A DNA stretch of 64,000 nt, taken from Aliihoeflea sp023389195. GTDB lineage: Bacteria; Pseudomonadota; Alphaproteobacteria; Rhizobiales; Rhizobiaceae. Positions 26,277-34,580 of this stretch are shown here, one piece after another; the first letter of the stretch is position 1; each line of letters starts with the position of its first letter. Both the position numbers and the translations under genes were made by a program. The stretch covers positions 1-64,000 of the forward strand of contig JAEWET010000016.1 in NCBI GenBank assembly GCA_023389195.1, read 5' to 3'. The notes below the pieces were generated by a model. The model did not search any database and was not told the origin of the DNA. It was given only the letters and a program-made list of their open reading frames with translations.

Positions 26277-28379
26277 ATGGTGAACCAACGGCGATTAAAC
26301 ACGTTGGAAGCCTCGAGAGGCCGGGCCGGATTTGGGGGAATTTTCTTGCGTCGACAGCTTGCGTTTTTTGCTGCCGCATTGTGCCTGCCGCTTCTGGCTT
26401 TCATGGCCTACATCCTGTTCAACCTGGCCATCGCCGAGCGCGAACGGCTGGAGGCGCGCGCATCCGAAGCCGCGCGCGACCTGTCGGCCGCGATCGATCG
26501 CGAATTGCTGGGCCTGACCTCGGCGCTCGAGGTCCTCGCCGTATCGCCCCAGCTTCAGTCCGGAGACATCGAGGCTTTCCACGCCAAGGCCTCGCAGGTC
26601 GACGACAGGCTCGGTTTCAACGCGGTGCTGCGCACGCCGGACGGCCAGCAGCTCGTCAATCTGCGCCGCCCGTTCGGCTCGGAACTGCCGCGCACGCCCC
26701 AGCCGACGGACGCCGACGTTCTGGCCTCGGACGAACCGTTGATCCTCGATCTGTTCGACGGCCCGGTCGCCGGCGAACCGCTTTTCGCGGTGACGATGCC
26801 GATCGTCGTCGATGGCGAGCCGCGCTACATACTCAGCCTGGCCGTTCCCGCAACCCGAATTCGCGAACTGCTCCTCGCGCAGCAATTGCCCGAAAGCTGG
26901 ACCGTCGCGGCGATCGACAACAATGACCGCATCGTCGCCCGCAGCAGGCGGCATGACGAATTCGTCGGTGAGATCGCGACGGAAGATTTGCGCGCCAATA
27001 CGGCCGGCTATTTCGGAAGCTGGAACGCGACGACAGTCGACGGCGAGGCGGTTTTCGGCACCTATGCGCGGTCCCTGGTTTCGGATTGGCGCATCGCCAT
27101 CGGCATCATGCAGCGCGAACTCAATGCGCCGGCGGTCCGCTTCGTGCAGTTCTTCGTCCTGCTCGGTCTTCTTGCGCTCGGCCTGTCGGCGCTTCTCGCC
27201 TCGCTCTTTGCGCGCCGTCTGGCCCTGTCGGCCACGGGCCTCGCCGCCCAGGCGCATCAACTGGCCGATGGCGAACCGGTCACGCCGCGGCCGTCGCGCG
27301 TGCGCGAATTCTCGGAAATCGGCGCGATTCTCGTCGCAGCGTCGGATCGCCTGCGCGGCCGTGAAGCGGAACTGAAGGAAAGCGAGGCGAAGTTCCGCGC
27401 CATCGCCGACACCATGCCGCAAATGGTCTGGTCGACCACGCCGGATGGCCTGCACGACTATTACAATGCCCGCTGGTACGAGTTCACCGGCGTGCCGGTC
27501 GGATCGACGGACGGCGAGGGCTGGAACGGCATGTTCCACCCCGACGACCAGCCGCGTGCCTGGGAGCGATGGTCCCATTCGCTGCGCACCGGCGAGCCCT
27601 ACGACATCGAATACCGCTTGCGTCACCATTCGGGCGAGTATCGCTGGACCCTCGGCCGCGCCCTGCCCATCCGCGACGACGAGGGCCGCATCATCCGCTG
27701 GTTCGGAACCTGCACCGACATTCACGAAACCAAGATCGCGGCCGAGGAGCGCGAAGTCGTCGCGCAGGAACTGTCGCACCGGATCAAGAACATCTTTTCG
27801 GTCCTCGGCTCCATCGTCGGCCTGACCGCGCGCACGCGGCCCGAGGCGCAGGAATTCGCCGCCGAGCTGCGTGCCCGCATCCTGGCGCTCGGCACCGCGC
27901 ACGAATTCGTCCGTCCGCGTGCCCTAGAATCATCCGTCGACGGGCATGCCTCGCTGCACGGTCTGCTGCGCGCTCTGCTCGCCGCCTATGATGGCGACGG
28001 CACCCATGTGTCGATCAGCGGCCCGGATCTTCCGATCGCCGAGGGGGCTGCGACGCCGCTCGCGCTGGTCTTCCACGAACTGGGAACCAACGCCGCCAAA
28101 TATGGCGGGTTCTCGGGGGCGGACAGCCGCATCCAAATCACCACTTTTGCCGATGATGCCGACTACCACGTCACGTGGAAGGAGCACGTCGCAGGCGCCT
28201 CGCCGTCCGCCGAAGCGGCATCGGACAGCGGTTTCGGTTCGCGCCTGATCGAGTTGAGCATTCGTGGTCAGATGGGTGGCACGATCGAGCGCATCTTCGA
28301 GCCGGATGGATTGCGGGTCGAGATCACGATTCCCGTCTGGGCCCTGTCGCGTGCGGCAAGGCTGCGACGCGGCGTGTAG
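26277..28379 (+). CDS. Membrane-bound PAS sensor kinase of the HWE family
   Basis: The 700-residue protein has two transmembrane helices (about 27-50 and 287-312) bracketing an extracytoplasmic sensor domain of about 230 residues. A HAMP-like linker and a PAS domain follow (about 370-490, with MVWSTTPDGLHDYYNARWYEF). The kinase is of the HWE type: the H-box ELSHRIKNIFSVL gives His501, the N-box is FHELGTNAAKYGG and the WKE triad motif is present. HWE kinases in rhizobia act in light, cell-cycle and general stress signalling. It faces a convergent single-domain receiver gene 51 bases away, a likely partner. Confidence 0.9.
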   Translation: MVNQRRLNTLEASRGRAGFGGIFLRRQLAFFAAALCLPLLAFMAYILFNLAIAERERLEARASEAARDLSAAIDRELLGLTSALEVLAVSPQLQSGDIEAFHAKASQVDDRLGFNAVLRTPDGQQLVNLRRPFGSELPRTPQPTDADVLASDEPLILDLFDGPVAGEPLFAVTMPIVVDGEPRYILSLAVPATRIRELLLAQQLPESWTVAAIDNNDRIVARSRRHDEFVGEIATEDLRANTAGYFGSWNATTVDGEAVFGTYARSLVSDWRIAIGIMQRELNAPAVRFVQFFVLLGLLALGLSALLASLFARRLALSATGLAAQAHQLADGEPVTPRPSRVREFSEIGAILVAASDRLRGREAELKESEAKFRAIADTMPQMVWSTTPDGLHDYYNARWYEFTGVPVGSTDGEGWNGMFHPDDQPRAWERWSHSLRTGEPYDIEYRLRHHSGEYRWTLGRALPIRDDEGRIIRWFGTCTDIHETKIAAEEREVVAQELSHRIKNIFSVLGSIVGLTARTRPEAQEFAAELRARILALGTAHEFVRPRALESSVDGHASLHGLLRALLAAYDGDGTHVSISGPDLPIAEGAATPLALVFHELGTNAAKYGGFSGADSRIQITTFADDADYHVTWKEHVAGASPSAEAASDSGFGSRLIELSIRGQMGGTIERIFEPDGLRVEITIPVWALSRAARLRRGV

Positions 28380-28430
28380 CGCGCTTCAGGTAGATTCAAG
28401 GGCAGTGATTGTCACGGGCAGGGGCAGGCC

Positions 28431-28874
28431 TCAGCCGTGCGCGCCGCGCCCGGGTTCGCCGCCCGGCGTCATGAAGAGCTGCAGGCGGGCAGGGGGCTCG
28501 GCGTCCATGTGCTCGTTGTGGCAAGCGACGGCATAGCGGATCGCGTCGCGCAGCTCGCTGTCAGCGACAGGCTTCGCGATCACACCGAGCGTGCCGGGGA
28601 CACCGTCGCCGAGCTGCGTCGGGTTCGCGGTCATGAAGACGACGGTCACGTCGTGGCGACTGGCGAGTTCGCGGCCGATCTCGATGCCGGTCGCGCCATC
28701 GCGCAAATTGAGGTCGACGAGCGCGACTTCGGCGCGCTTTCCCATCTCGAGCGCAGACGCGCGATCCGCCGCGATCCCAACCGGTTCATGGCCGAGTTCG
28801 CCGATGGCATATTCAATTTCGATCGCGACGAAGATCTCGTCTTCGACCACCAGTATCTTGCAGGCGTTGTCCAA
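28431..28874 (-). CDS. Single-domain response regulator receiver protein
   Basis: The product of about 147 residues is one receiver domain with little else: ILVVEDEIFVAIEIE supplies the acidic pocket, ALVDLNLRDG holds the phosphoacceptor Asp, VFMTANP the switch Thr and VIAKPV the conserved Lys. There is no DNA-binding output, so it may act as a phosphate sink or a shuttle for the adjacent HWE kinase. The start is uncertain: no ATG lies in frame, and TTG at 28874 just before DNACKILVVEDE is used, although starts up to 28910 are possible. Confidence 0.78.
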   Translation of the reverse strand: MDNACKILVVEDEIFVAIEIEYAIGELGHEPVGIAADRASALEMGKRAEVALVDLNLRDGATGIEIGRELASRHDVTVVFMTANPTQLGDGVPGTLGVIAKPVADSELRDAIRYAVACHNEHMDAEPPARLQLFMTPGGEPGRGAHG

Positions 28875-29138
28875 CTTACGTCTACCCAAGTCCACGGCAG
28901 CTCGGCCCAACTCATGTCGAGGCCGATGGTTGCACGACTAAAGGAAAAGTCTTTTTTTTTTCGACTTTGCGTGGCGACTGCGCCACGCGGGCGGCCTTCG
29001 TGCCGTTCCGCCCGCAAAATGCCGATCCCGCCCCAAGGTTCCAGCATCCGCACGGGCAAAATTGTCGCAGGGGCAAGGCGCGATGCTGGCGAGGCCGCCC
29101 GGCGCTCCCTAGATTGATCGGAACCGAGGAGCGCTGTC

Positions 29139-30506
29139 ATGGACACAAGTCCCGTCCCCTTCGTGCCGCCGGCGCCCCGACCGCGCCAGTCGCCGCCCTC
29201 GACCTTGCAGATGATGCGGATCGTCTACAACAACCCGCTCGAACTGTGGGGCGAGCCCTCCTACAACGAGAAATGGATCTCGATTTCGACCGGCATTGGC
29301 GGCCCGCTCGTCATCGCCAACGATCCCGGCCTCATCCGCTACGTGCTCGTCGAGAACGCCAGGAACTACAAGATGGCGCGCGTGCGCCAGAAGATTCTGC
29401 GCCCGATCCTGCGCGACGGACTGCTCACCGCCGAGGGCGACGTCTGGAAGCGTTCGCGCAAGGCGATGGCGCCGGTCTTCACGCCGAAGAACATCGACGG
29501 CTTCGCCCCCGCCATGCTGTCGACCTCGCTCGCCTTCGCCGAGCGCTACCGCGACGCCGACCGCGCCGACATCTCGCGCGACATGACCATGTTGACCTAC
29601 GACATCCTCGCCGAAACGCTCTTTTCCGGCGAGATCGCGGGCGAGCCCGGCTCCTTCGCCCATCAGGTCGACCGCCTGTTCGAGACGATGGGCCGCGTCG
29701 ATCCGATGGACCTTCTCGGCGCCCCCGACTGGCTGCCCCGCTTCACCCGCATCCGCGGCAAGAAATCCCTCGCCTTCTTCCGCAAGATCGTCGCCGACAC
29801 GATCGCCTTGCGAAAGGCCCGGATGGATCGCGGCGACGACGTTCCGGCCGATTTCCTGACGCTGCTGCTGAAAGCCGAAGGCCCGGACGGCCTCACGCGC
29901 GCCGAGATCGAGGACAACATCATCACCTTCATCGGCGCCGGCCACGAGACCACCGCCCGGGCCCTCGGCTGGACGCTCTACTGCCTCGCCGAAGCGCCGT
30001 GGGAGCGCGACAGGATCGAGGCCGAGATCGACGCTGCGCTCGCCAAAGACCTGTCGCCGGAGGACTGGCTCGACGCCATGCCGCTCACCCGCGCCGCTTT
30101 CGAGGAGGCGATGCGGCTCTACCCGCCGGCCCCCTCGATCAACCGCGAGGCCATCGCCGCCGACCGCTACGAGGATCTCGAAATCGTCAAGGGCGCGCAG
30201 GTGCTCGTCATGCCGTGGACGGTCCACCGCCACCGCAAGATCTGGGACGACCCGGAAGCCTTCGTCCCAGCGCGCTTCCATCCGGAAAACCGCGACGCGC
30301 TCGACCGCTACCAGTATCTCCCCTTCGGCGCTGGCCCCCGCATCTGCATCGGCGCCGCCTTCGCCATGCAGGAAGCCGTCATCGCGCTCGCCGTCCTGAT
30401 GTCGCGCTACCGCTTCGACACGCTGCCCGAAACGAAACCCTGGCCGGTCCAGAAACTCACCACCCAGCCCCAGGGCGGCCTGCCGATGCGGGTGAGCCGG
30501 CGCTGA
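29139..30506 (+). CDS. Cytochrome P450
   Basis: The 455-residue soluble heme monooxygenase has the I-helix oxygen motif AGHETTAR, the K-helix EEAMRLYPP (ExxR), the PERF-like region FVPARFHPEN and the heme-binding loop FGAGPRICIG with the proximal Cys403. No N-terminal membrane anchor is seen. The substrate cannot be inferred. Redox partners such as a ferredoxin or ferredoxin reductase are not encoded nearby. The ATG is chosen for MDTSPVPFVPP; GAGGAG upstream supports it. An intergenic repeat of family D lies just after the stop codon. Confidence 0.95.
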   Translation: MDTSPVPFVPPAPRPRQSPPSTLQMMRIVYNNPLELWGEPSYNEKWISISTGIGGPLVIANDPGLIRYVLVENARNYKMARVRQKILRPILRDGLLTAEGDVWKRSRKAMAPVFTPKNIDGFAPAMLSTSLAFAERYRDADRADISRDMTMLTYDILAETLFSGEIAGEPGSFAHQVDRLFETMGRVDPMDLLGAPDWLPRFTRIRGKKSLAFFRKIVADTIALRKARMDRGDDVPADFLTLLLKAEGPDGLTRAEIEDNIITFIGAGHETTARALGWTLYCLAEAPWERDRIEAEIDAALAKDLSPEDWLDAMPLTRAAFEEAMRLYPPAPSINREAIAADRYEDLEIVKGAQVLVMPWTVHRHRKIWDDPEAFVPARFHPENRDALDRYQYLPFGAGPRICIGAAFAMQEAVIALAVLMSRYRFDTLPETKPWPVQKLTTQPQGGLPMRVSRR

Positions 30507-30555
30507 TCCTCCCCCGTTCACGGGGGAGGTGGCGCGAAGCGACGGAGGGGGCGCT
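30507..30555. repeat. Intergenic repeat, family D, single arm
   Basis: A 45-base segment (CTCCCCCGTTCACGGGGGAG hairpin, then GGTGGCGCGAAGCG) is close to the right arm at 39621-39671, differing at a few positions. Only one arm is present here. It fills the whole gap between the P450 and yraN stop codons. Confidence 0.8.
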
Positions 30556-30560
30556 ATGGC

Positions 30561-30920
30561 TCAATTCCGCCCCTGAAACAGGTTCTCCACATGCACCGGC
30601 CACCGCCGTGGCAGGACGGCAACGAGGTCGAAGCGTACCGACAGCCGCGCATAATCCGGCTGGCGCGAGAGCCAATGGTCCGCCGCCGCCTCGATCCGCC
30701 GCTGCGCCGTGCCGCCGACCGCCTCCATCGCCGCCGTCAGATCACGCCGCGCCTTGACCTCGACGATCGCGACCAGATCGCCGCGCCGCGCGACGATGTC
30801 GATCTCGCCCGCCTTGGTGCGAAAGTTCCGCGCGACGATGCGATACCCTTTCAGTCGCAACGCCATCGCCGCCAGCCATTCCGACCGGTTGCCGTGCCGA
30901 TAGGCCCCGAGCCTATCCAT
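30561..30920 (-). CDS. YraN family protein (UPF0102)
   Basis: The 119-residue protein belongs to the UPF0102/YraN family, which has a restriction endonuclease-like fold. The family residues are AGEIDIVARRGD and AIVEVKAR, in the place of a D-x(n)-ExK nuclease site. The biochemical function is unknown. It overlaps the rsmI stop codon by eight bases, and this rsmI-yraN pairing is widespread in bacteria. A nuclease role is only suggested by the fold. Confidence 0.9.
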   Translation of the reverse strand: MDRLGAYRHGNRSEWLAAMALRLKGYRIVARNFRTKAGEIDIVARRGDLVAIVEVKARRDLTAAMEAVGGTAQRRIEAAADHWLSRQPDYARLSVRFDLVAVLPRRWPVHVENLFQGRN

Positions 30921-31815
30921 CCTGCGCGTCCCGCAACTCCACCAGCCGGCGGAACAGATCCTGCTTGGCCTGACCCGTCATCTTCGCCGCCTCGCCGGCG
31001 GCTTTGGACGCCGGCATGTCGCGCGCCAGGTCGAGCAGCAGCCGGTCGACGTCCACCCCTTCCGCCGCCGCTTCCTCCAGCGGCGGCCCGACGCACACGA
31101 CGACCTCGCCTTTCGGCGTCTCCGCTTCCGCATAATGCGCCGCCAATTCCGCCAGCGTCCCGCGTCGCGCTTCCTCGAACGTCTTGGTCAATTCCCGCGC
31201 CACCGCCGCCGGCCGGTCGCCCAGCACGTCCAGCATGGCTTTCAGGCTCGCCGCCAGCCGGCGCGGGCTTTCGAAGAAGATCAGCGTCCCGGGAATGCGC
31301 GCGACCTCTTCGAGCCGCGTCCGCCGCTGCCCGTCCTTGACCGGCAAAAACCCCGCAAAGAAGAACGCGTCCGACGGCAGCCCGGCGATCGAGAGCGCGG
31401 CGAGCGTCGATGACGCGCCGGGGATTGGCACCACGCGATGCCCGGCCTCGACCGCCTCGCCGACCAACCGGAAGCCGGGGTCCGAGACGAGCGGCGTGCC
31501 CGCATCCGAGCAGAGCGCGACCGACTTTCCCTCACCGAGCGCCGCGATCAGCTTCGGCCCGGCCTCGGCCGCATTGTGCTCATGATAGGCGATCAGCCTG
31601 CGCCTGATGCCATAGCGCTCGAGCAGGATGCGCGTCACCCGCGTGTCCTCGCAGGCAAGCACATCCGCGCCCGCCAGCGTCTCCAGCGCCCGCAGCGTGA
31701 TGTCGGAAAGATTGCCGATCGGCGTCGCGACCAGATAGAGCGCAGGCTCGGGCACCGGCGGACTCATCTGCGCCTGTCCGATCATGTAGATTCGCTCGCC
31801 CTCCGCCATCGCCAT
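30913..31815 (-). CDS. rsmI: 16S rRNA (cytidine(1402)-2'-O)-methyltransferase RsmI
   Basis: RsmI methylates the ribose of C1402 in 16S rRNA using SAM, fine-tuning the decoding centre. The 300-residue product has tetrapyrrole-methylase folds: LYLVATPIGNLSDITLRAL at the start, CEDTRVTRILL, LCSDAGTPLVSDPG and VPIPGASSTLAAL. Two in-frame ATGs (31815 and 31809) share an AAGGAAG site, and either could be used. It is coupled to the downstream yraN gene. A small open frame begins on the opposite strand in the 158-base gap before hemW. Confidence 0.94.
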   Translation of the reverse strand: MAMAEGERIYMIGQAQMSPPVPEPALYLVATPIGNLSDITLRALETLAGADVLACEDTRVTRILLERYGIRRRLIAYHEHNAAEAGPKLIAALGEGKSVALCSDAGTPLVSDPGFRLVGEAVEAGHRVVPIPGASSTLAALSIAGLPSDAFFFAGFLPVKDGQRRTRLEEVARIPGTLIFFESPRRLAASLKAMLDVLGDRPAAVARELTKTFEEARRGTLAELAAHYAEAETPKGEVVVCVGPPLEEAAAEGVDVDRLLLDLARDMPASKAAGEAAKMTGQAKQDLFRRLVELRDAQDG

Positions 31816-31973
31816 CTTCCTTTATCCGGGCGTCGAAAATTCGCCGCGATCCGTGGGAACAATTTGGGCATCTGCCCGGTTCGAAGGCAGAATGCGGAGG
31901 TTTCCCCAATGCCACTGACCATCCAGGACAGTTTCGAACCCTATTACGCCGGCAAGACCGCGCGAAACGACAA

Positions 31974-33125
31974 TCAGCGCGCCAAGTCCGCGACCACCGC
32001 GTCGAGCACGATCATCCCGTCCGCCGTCGCCCGCAGCCGCGAATTGCCGACCGGCGCGACGAGGCGCTCCTCCTGGAGCACCGCGATCCGCTTCGAGGAC
32101 AAGGACCGCCCGGACAACGATTCGTAGCGCGCAAGGTCGATCCCCTCGGCCAGCCGCAGCCCCATCAGCAGGAACTCGTCGGCCTCCTCGTCGCGCGTCA
32201 GTCGCTCGCCGCCGGTAATGCCATGCCCGCGCGCCTCGACGCGCTCCAGCCATGCCTCGGGCAGCTTCTCGGTAAACGTCACGATTCGCTCGCCATTCTC
32301 GACGAAGCGCCCATGCGCGCCCGGCCCGATGCCGACATATTCGCCATAGCGCCAGTAGATCAGATTGTGCCGGCTCTCCGCGCCCGGCCGCGCATGGTTC
32401 GAAATCTCGTAGGCCGGCAGCCCGCGCGCCGCGGTGACCTCCTGCGTCAGCTTGTAGAGGTCCGCCGCATGGTCCGGCTCGGGCATCACGAACTTGCCCG
32501 CCTCGTGCAGAAGCTGGAACCGCGTCCCGTCCTCGATGGTGAGCTGGTAGAGCGACAGATGATCCGCCGCATATCCGATCGCCCGGTCGAGCTCCGCCGC
32601 CCATTGGTCCAGGGTCTGGTGCGGCCGCGCATAGATCAGGTCGAACGAAAGCCGCGGAAAGATCTCGCGCGCCAGCCCGATCGCGTGCAGCGCGCCCTCG
32701 ACATCATGCAGCCGTCCGAGGAACCGCAGATCGGCGTCGTTCAGCGCCTGGACGCCGAGCGAAACCCGATTGACCCCCGCCGCCCGATAGCCGCGAAACC
32801 GCGCCGCCTCGACGGATGATGGATTGGCTTCCAGCGTGATCTCGATCCCGTCCGGCACGGTCCAGTAGCGCGCGACGCTCTCCAGCACCGCCCCCACCGT
32901 CTCCGGCTCCATCAGCGACGGAGTGCCGCCGCCCAAAAAGATCGAATCGACGTTTCGACCACCCGTCCGCGCCCGCATCGTCGCCATTTCGCGATCGAAC
33001 GCAGCGGCAAACCGCGCCTGATCGACCGGCTGATGGCGGACGTGGCTATTGAAGTCGCAATAGGGGCACTTGGCCGCGCAGAACGGCCAGTGGATGTAGA
33101 TGCCGAAACCCGGATCGTCGGTCAT
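31974..33125 (-). CDS. hemW: Radical SAM heme chaperone HemW
   Basis: The 383-residue protein resembles oxygen-independent coproporphyrinogen oxidase but belongs to the HemW type, which delivers heme rather than making it. The radical-SAM cluster motif is Cys16-x3-Cys20-x2-Cys23 (WPFCAAKCPYCDF), with GGGTPSLM and a C-terminal HemN-like domain. It is on the same strand as rdgB, but a family A repeat of about 130 bases separates them. The function is assigned by family and not by a residue diagnostic for heme transfer. Confidence 0.92.
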   Translation of the reverse strand: MTDDPGFGIYIHWPFCAAKCPYCDFNSHVRHQPVDQARFAAAFDREMATMRARTGGRNVDSIFLGGGTPSLMEPETVGAVLESVARYWTVPDGIEITLEANPSSVEAARFRGYRAAGVNRVSLGVQALNDADLRFLGRLHDVEGALHAIGLAREIFPRLSFDLIYARPHQTLDQWAAELDRAIGYAADHLSLYQLTIEDGTRFQLLHEAGKFVMPEPDHAADLYKLTQEVTAARGLPAYEISNHARPGAESRHNLIYWRYGEYVGIGPGAHGRFVENGERIVTFTEKLPEAWLERVEARGHGITGGERLTRDEEADEFLLMGLRLAEGIDLARYESLSGRSLSSKRIAVLQEERLVAPVGNSRLRATADGMIVLDAVVADLAR

Positions 33126-33148
33126 CGGCCAGTCCTGACAGGGCGCAC

Positions 33149-33284
33149 ACCCCCACCCTTACCCTCCCCACAAGGGGGAGGGGACATCGACTCCCCGCCA
33201 AAGCTTGACCCGGCACCGAAAAGAAGGCGCAACGCCGACGTCCTCCCTCCCCCTTGTGGGGAGGGATAAAGGGTGGGGGTCCCC
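33149..33284. repeat. Palindromic intergenic repeat, family A, copy 2
   Basis: The arms at about 33149-33186 and 33240-33284 are inverted copies of the family A arm, with the internal CTCCCCacaaGGGGGAG palindrome in each. The right arm carries the same TTCG/CGAA extension seen at the left of copy 1. It lies between rdgB and hemW, just upstream of the hemW start. Confidence 0.85.
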
Positions 33285-33311
33285 TTCGTCAAAACAACCA
33301 CTCCGTCCAAC

Positions 33312-33959
33312 TCACCCCGCCCCCAGCATCTCGCGCGCAAACGCCTGAAACGCCCTTGCCCGGTGCGACAGCGCCTCTTCCTGCCCCGGCTTCCAGCCAT
33401 GCTTTTCCTCGGCGCTCATCTCGCCGAACGTCCGCTCGTGACCGGACGGCTGGAACATCGGATCATAGCCGAACCCGCTCGTCCCGCGCGGCGGCCAGAC
33501 CAGCGTTCCCTGCGCCTCGCCGCGAAAATACTCCGCATGCCCGTCCGGCCAGGCGACGCAGATCACCGAGACGAACTTGCCCTGCCGATCCTGCGGCGCG
33601 TGCGCGTTCTTCTGGTCGAGCAGCTTCTGCGTGCGCTCCATCGCCACCTGAAAGTCGCGCGTGCCGTCGGCCAGCTCGGCCCAGTTCGCCGTATAGACGC
33701 CCGGATCGCCGCCCAGCGCATCGACCATCAGGCCCGAATCGTCCGACAGCGCCGGCAGCCCGGTCGCGCTCGCCGCCGCATGCGCCTTGATATAGGCGTT
33801 CTCCTCGAACGTGGTGCCGGTCTCGTCAGGCTCGGGCAGGCCATATTCGGCCGCCGACTTCGCCTCGAAGCCGAACGGCGCGATCAGGTCGGCGATCTCC
33901 GCCAGCTTGCCCTTGTTGTGGCTCGCCACCACGATCTTGCGGTCGTCCAGAGTGCGCAT
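33312..33959 (-). CDS. rdgB: RdgB/HAM1 family non-canonical purine NTP pyrophosphatase
   Basis: The 215-residue enzyme hydrolyses ITP, dITP and XTP to monophosphates, keeping damaged purines out of DNA and RNA. Family motifs are ASHNKGKLAEIADL at the N-terminus, LPALSDDSGLMVDALGG around the catalytic Asp, and GFGYDPMFQP followed by TFGEMSAEEK and SHRARAF. The ATG immediately follows the stop of the upstream VOC gene on the same strand (TGAATG), so they form an operon. The order rph-VOC-rdgB-hemW on one strand is normal in rhizobia apart from the VOC gene. Confidence 0.95.
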   Translation of the reverse strand: MRTLDDRKIVVASHNKGKLAEIADLIAPFGFEAKSAAEYGLPEPDETGTTFEENAYIKAHAAASATGLPALSDDSGLMVDALGGDPGVYTANWAELADGTRDFQVAMERTQKLLDQKNAHAPQDRQGKFVSVICVAWPDGHAEYFRGEAQGTLVWPPRGTSGFGYDPMFQPSGHERTFGEMSAEEKHGWKPGQEEALSHRARAFQAFAREMLGAG

Positions 33960-34394
33960 TCAAAGTCCCCAGATCTTCGGATTGGCGATTTCCAGCGAAT
34001 TGCCTGCCGGATCGCGAAAATAGATCGAGCGGCCTCCGGAAGGCTCGTCCGGCTTCGACGACGGCCACCGGAAATCGGCCTCGATGGCAACGCCGTGCGC
34101 TTCCAGATGCCCCTTCCAGCGCTCGATCTCGTCCTCTGTTCCCGCAAAGCACAGATGCCCCGCACCGCTCGCGCCATGCGGCGGAACAGGAAGCCTCGCA
34201 TCCGGCGCCGACGGCTTCACCGTCTGCGCGGGATCGAACAGGAGAAGCACGCCGTCGCCGCACTTGAAGAACACGTGCCGCCCGTCGACCTTGGCGATGC
34301 GTTCGAGCCCCATGATGTCGCGGTAGAAGGCTTCGGCCGCGTCGAGGTCGTCGACGTAGAGGGCGGATTCGAGGATAGCGGTTGGGGTCAGCAC
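33960..34394 (-). CDS. VOC superfamily protein (glyoxalase/dioxygenase-like)
   Basis: The 144-residue single-domain protein has the paired beta-alpha-beta-beta-beta modules of the vicinal oxygen chelate superfamily: ALYVDDLDAAEAFYRDIMGLE, GHLCFA and SIYFRDPAGNSLEI. Metal-binding positions include His in GAGHLCF and Glu in NSLEIA. Substrate is unknown; members include glyoxalase I, resistance proteins and ring-cleaving dioxygenases. Its stop codon abuts the rdgB start, so it is probably cotranscribed. Confidence 0.85.
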   Translation of the reverse strand: MLTPTAILESALYVDDLDAAEAFYRDIMGLERIAKVDGRHVFFKCGDGVLLLFDPAQTVKPSAPDARLPVPPHGASGAGHLCFAGTEDEIERWKGHLEAHGVAIEADFRWPSSKPDEPSGGRSIYFRDPAGNSLEIANPKIWGL

Positions 34395-34397
34395 GAG

Positions 34398-34558
34398 ACA
34401 CCCCCCTCTGTTCTGCCGGACATCTCCCCCTCTAGGGGGGAGATCACGCTCGTCACACTCAGCGCAAACCCTGCGACGCCATCAACTAGGGCGCAACGTC
34501 TCGGCGAATGATCTCCCCCCTTGAGGGGGAGATGGCCGGCAGGCCAGAGGGGGGTGTG
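34398..34558. repeat. Palindromic intergenic repeat, family C
   Basis: The left arm (about 34399-34446) and right arm (about 34509-34558) are near-perfect inverted copies of about 48 bases, each beginning with CACCCCCCTCTG and containing a CTCCCCCT/AGGGGGAG hairpin. The centre is about 60 unique bases. It lies between the VOC gene start and the rph stop codon. Confidence 0.8.
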
Positions 34559-34580
34559 ACGAAGCGCGACCATCAACGCT

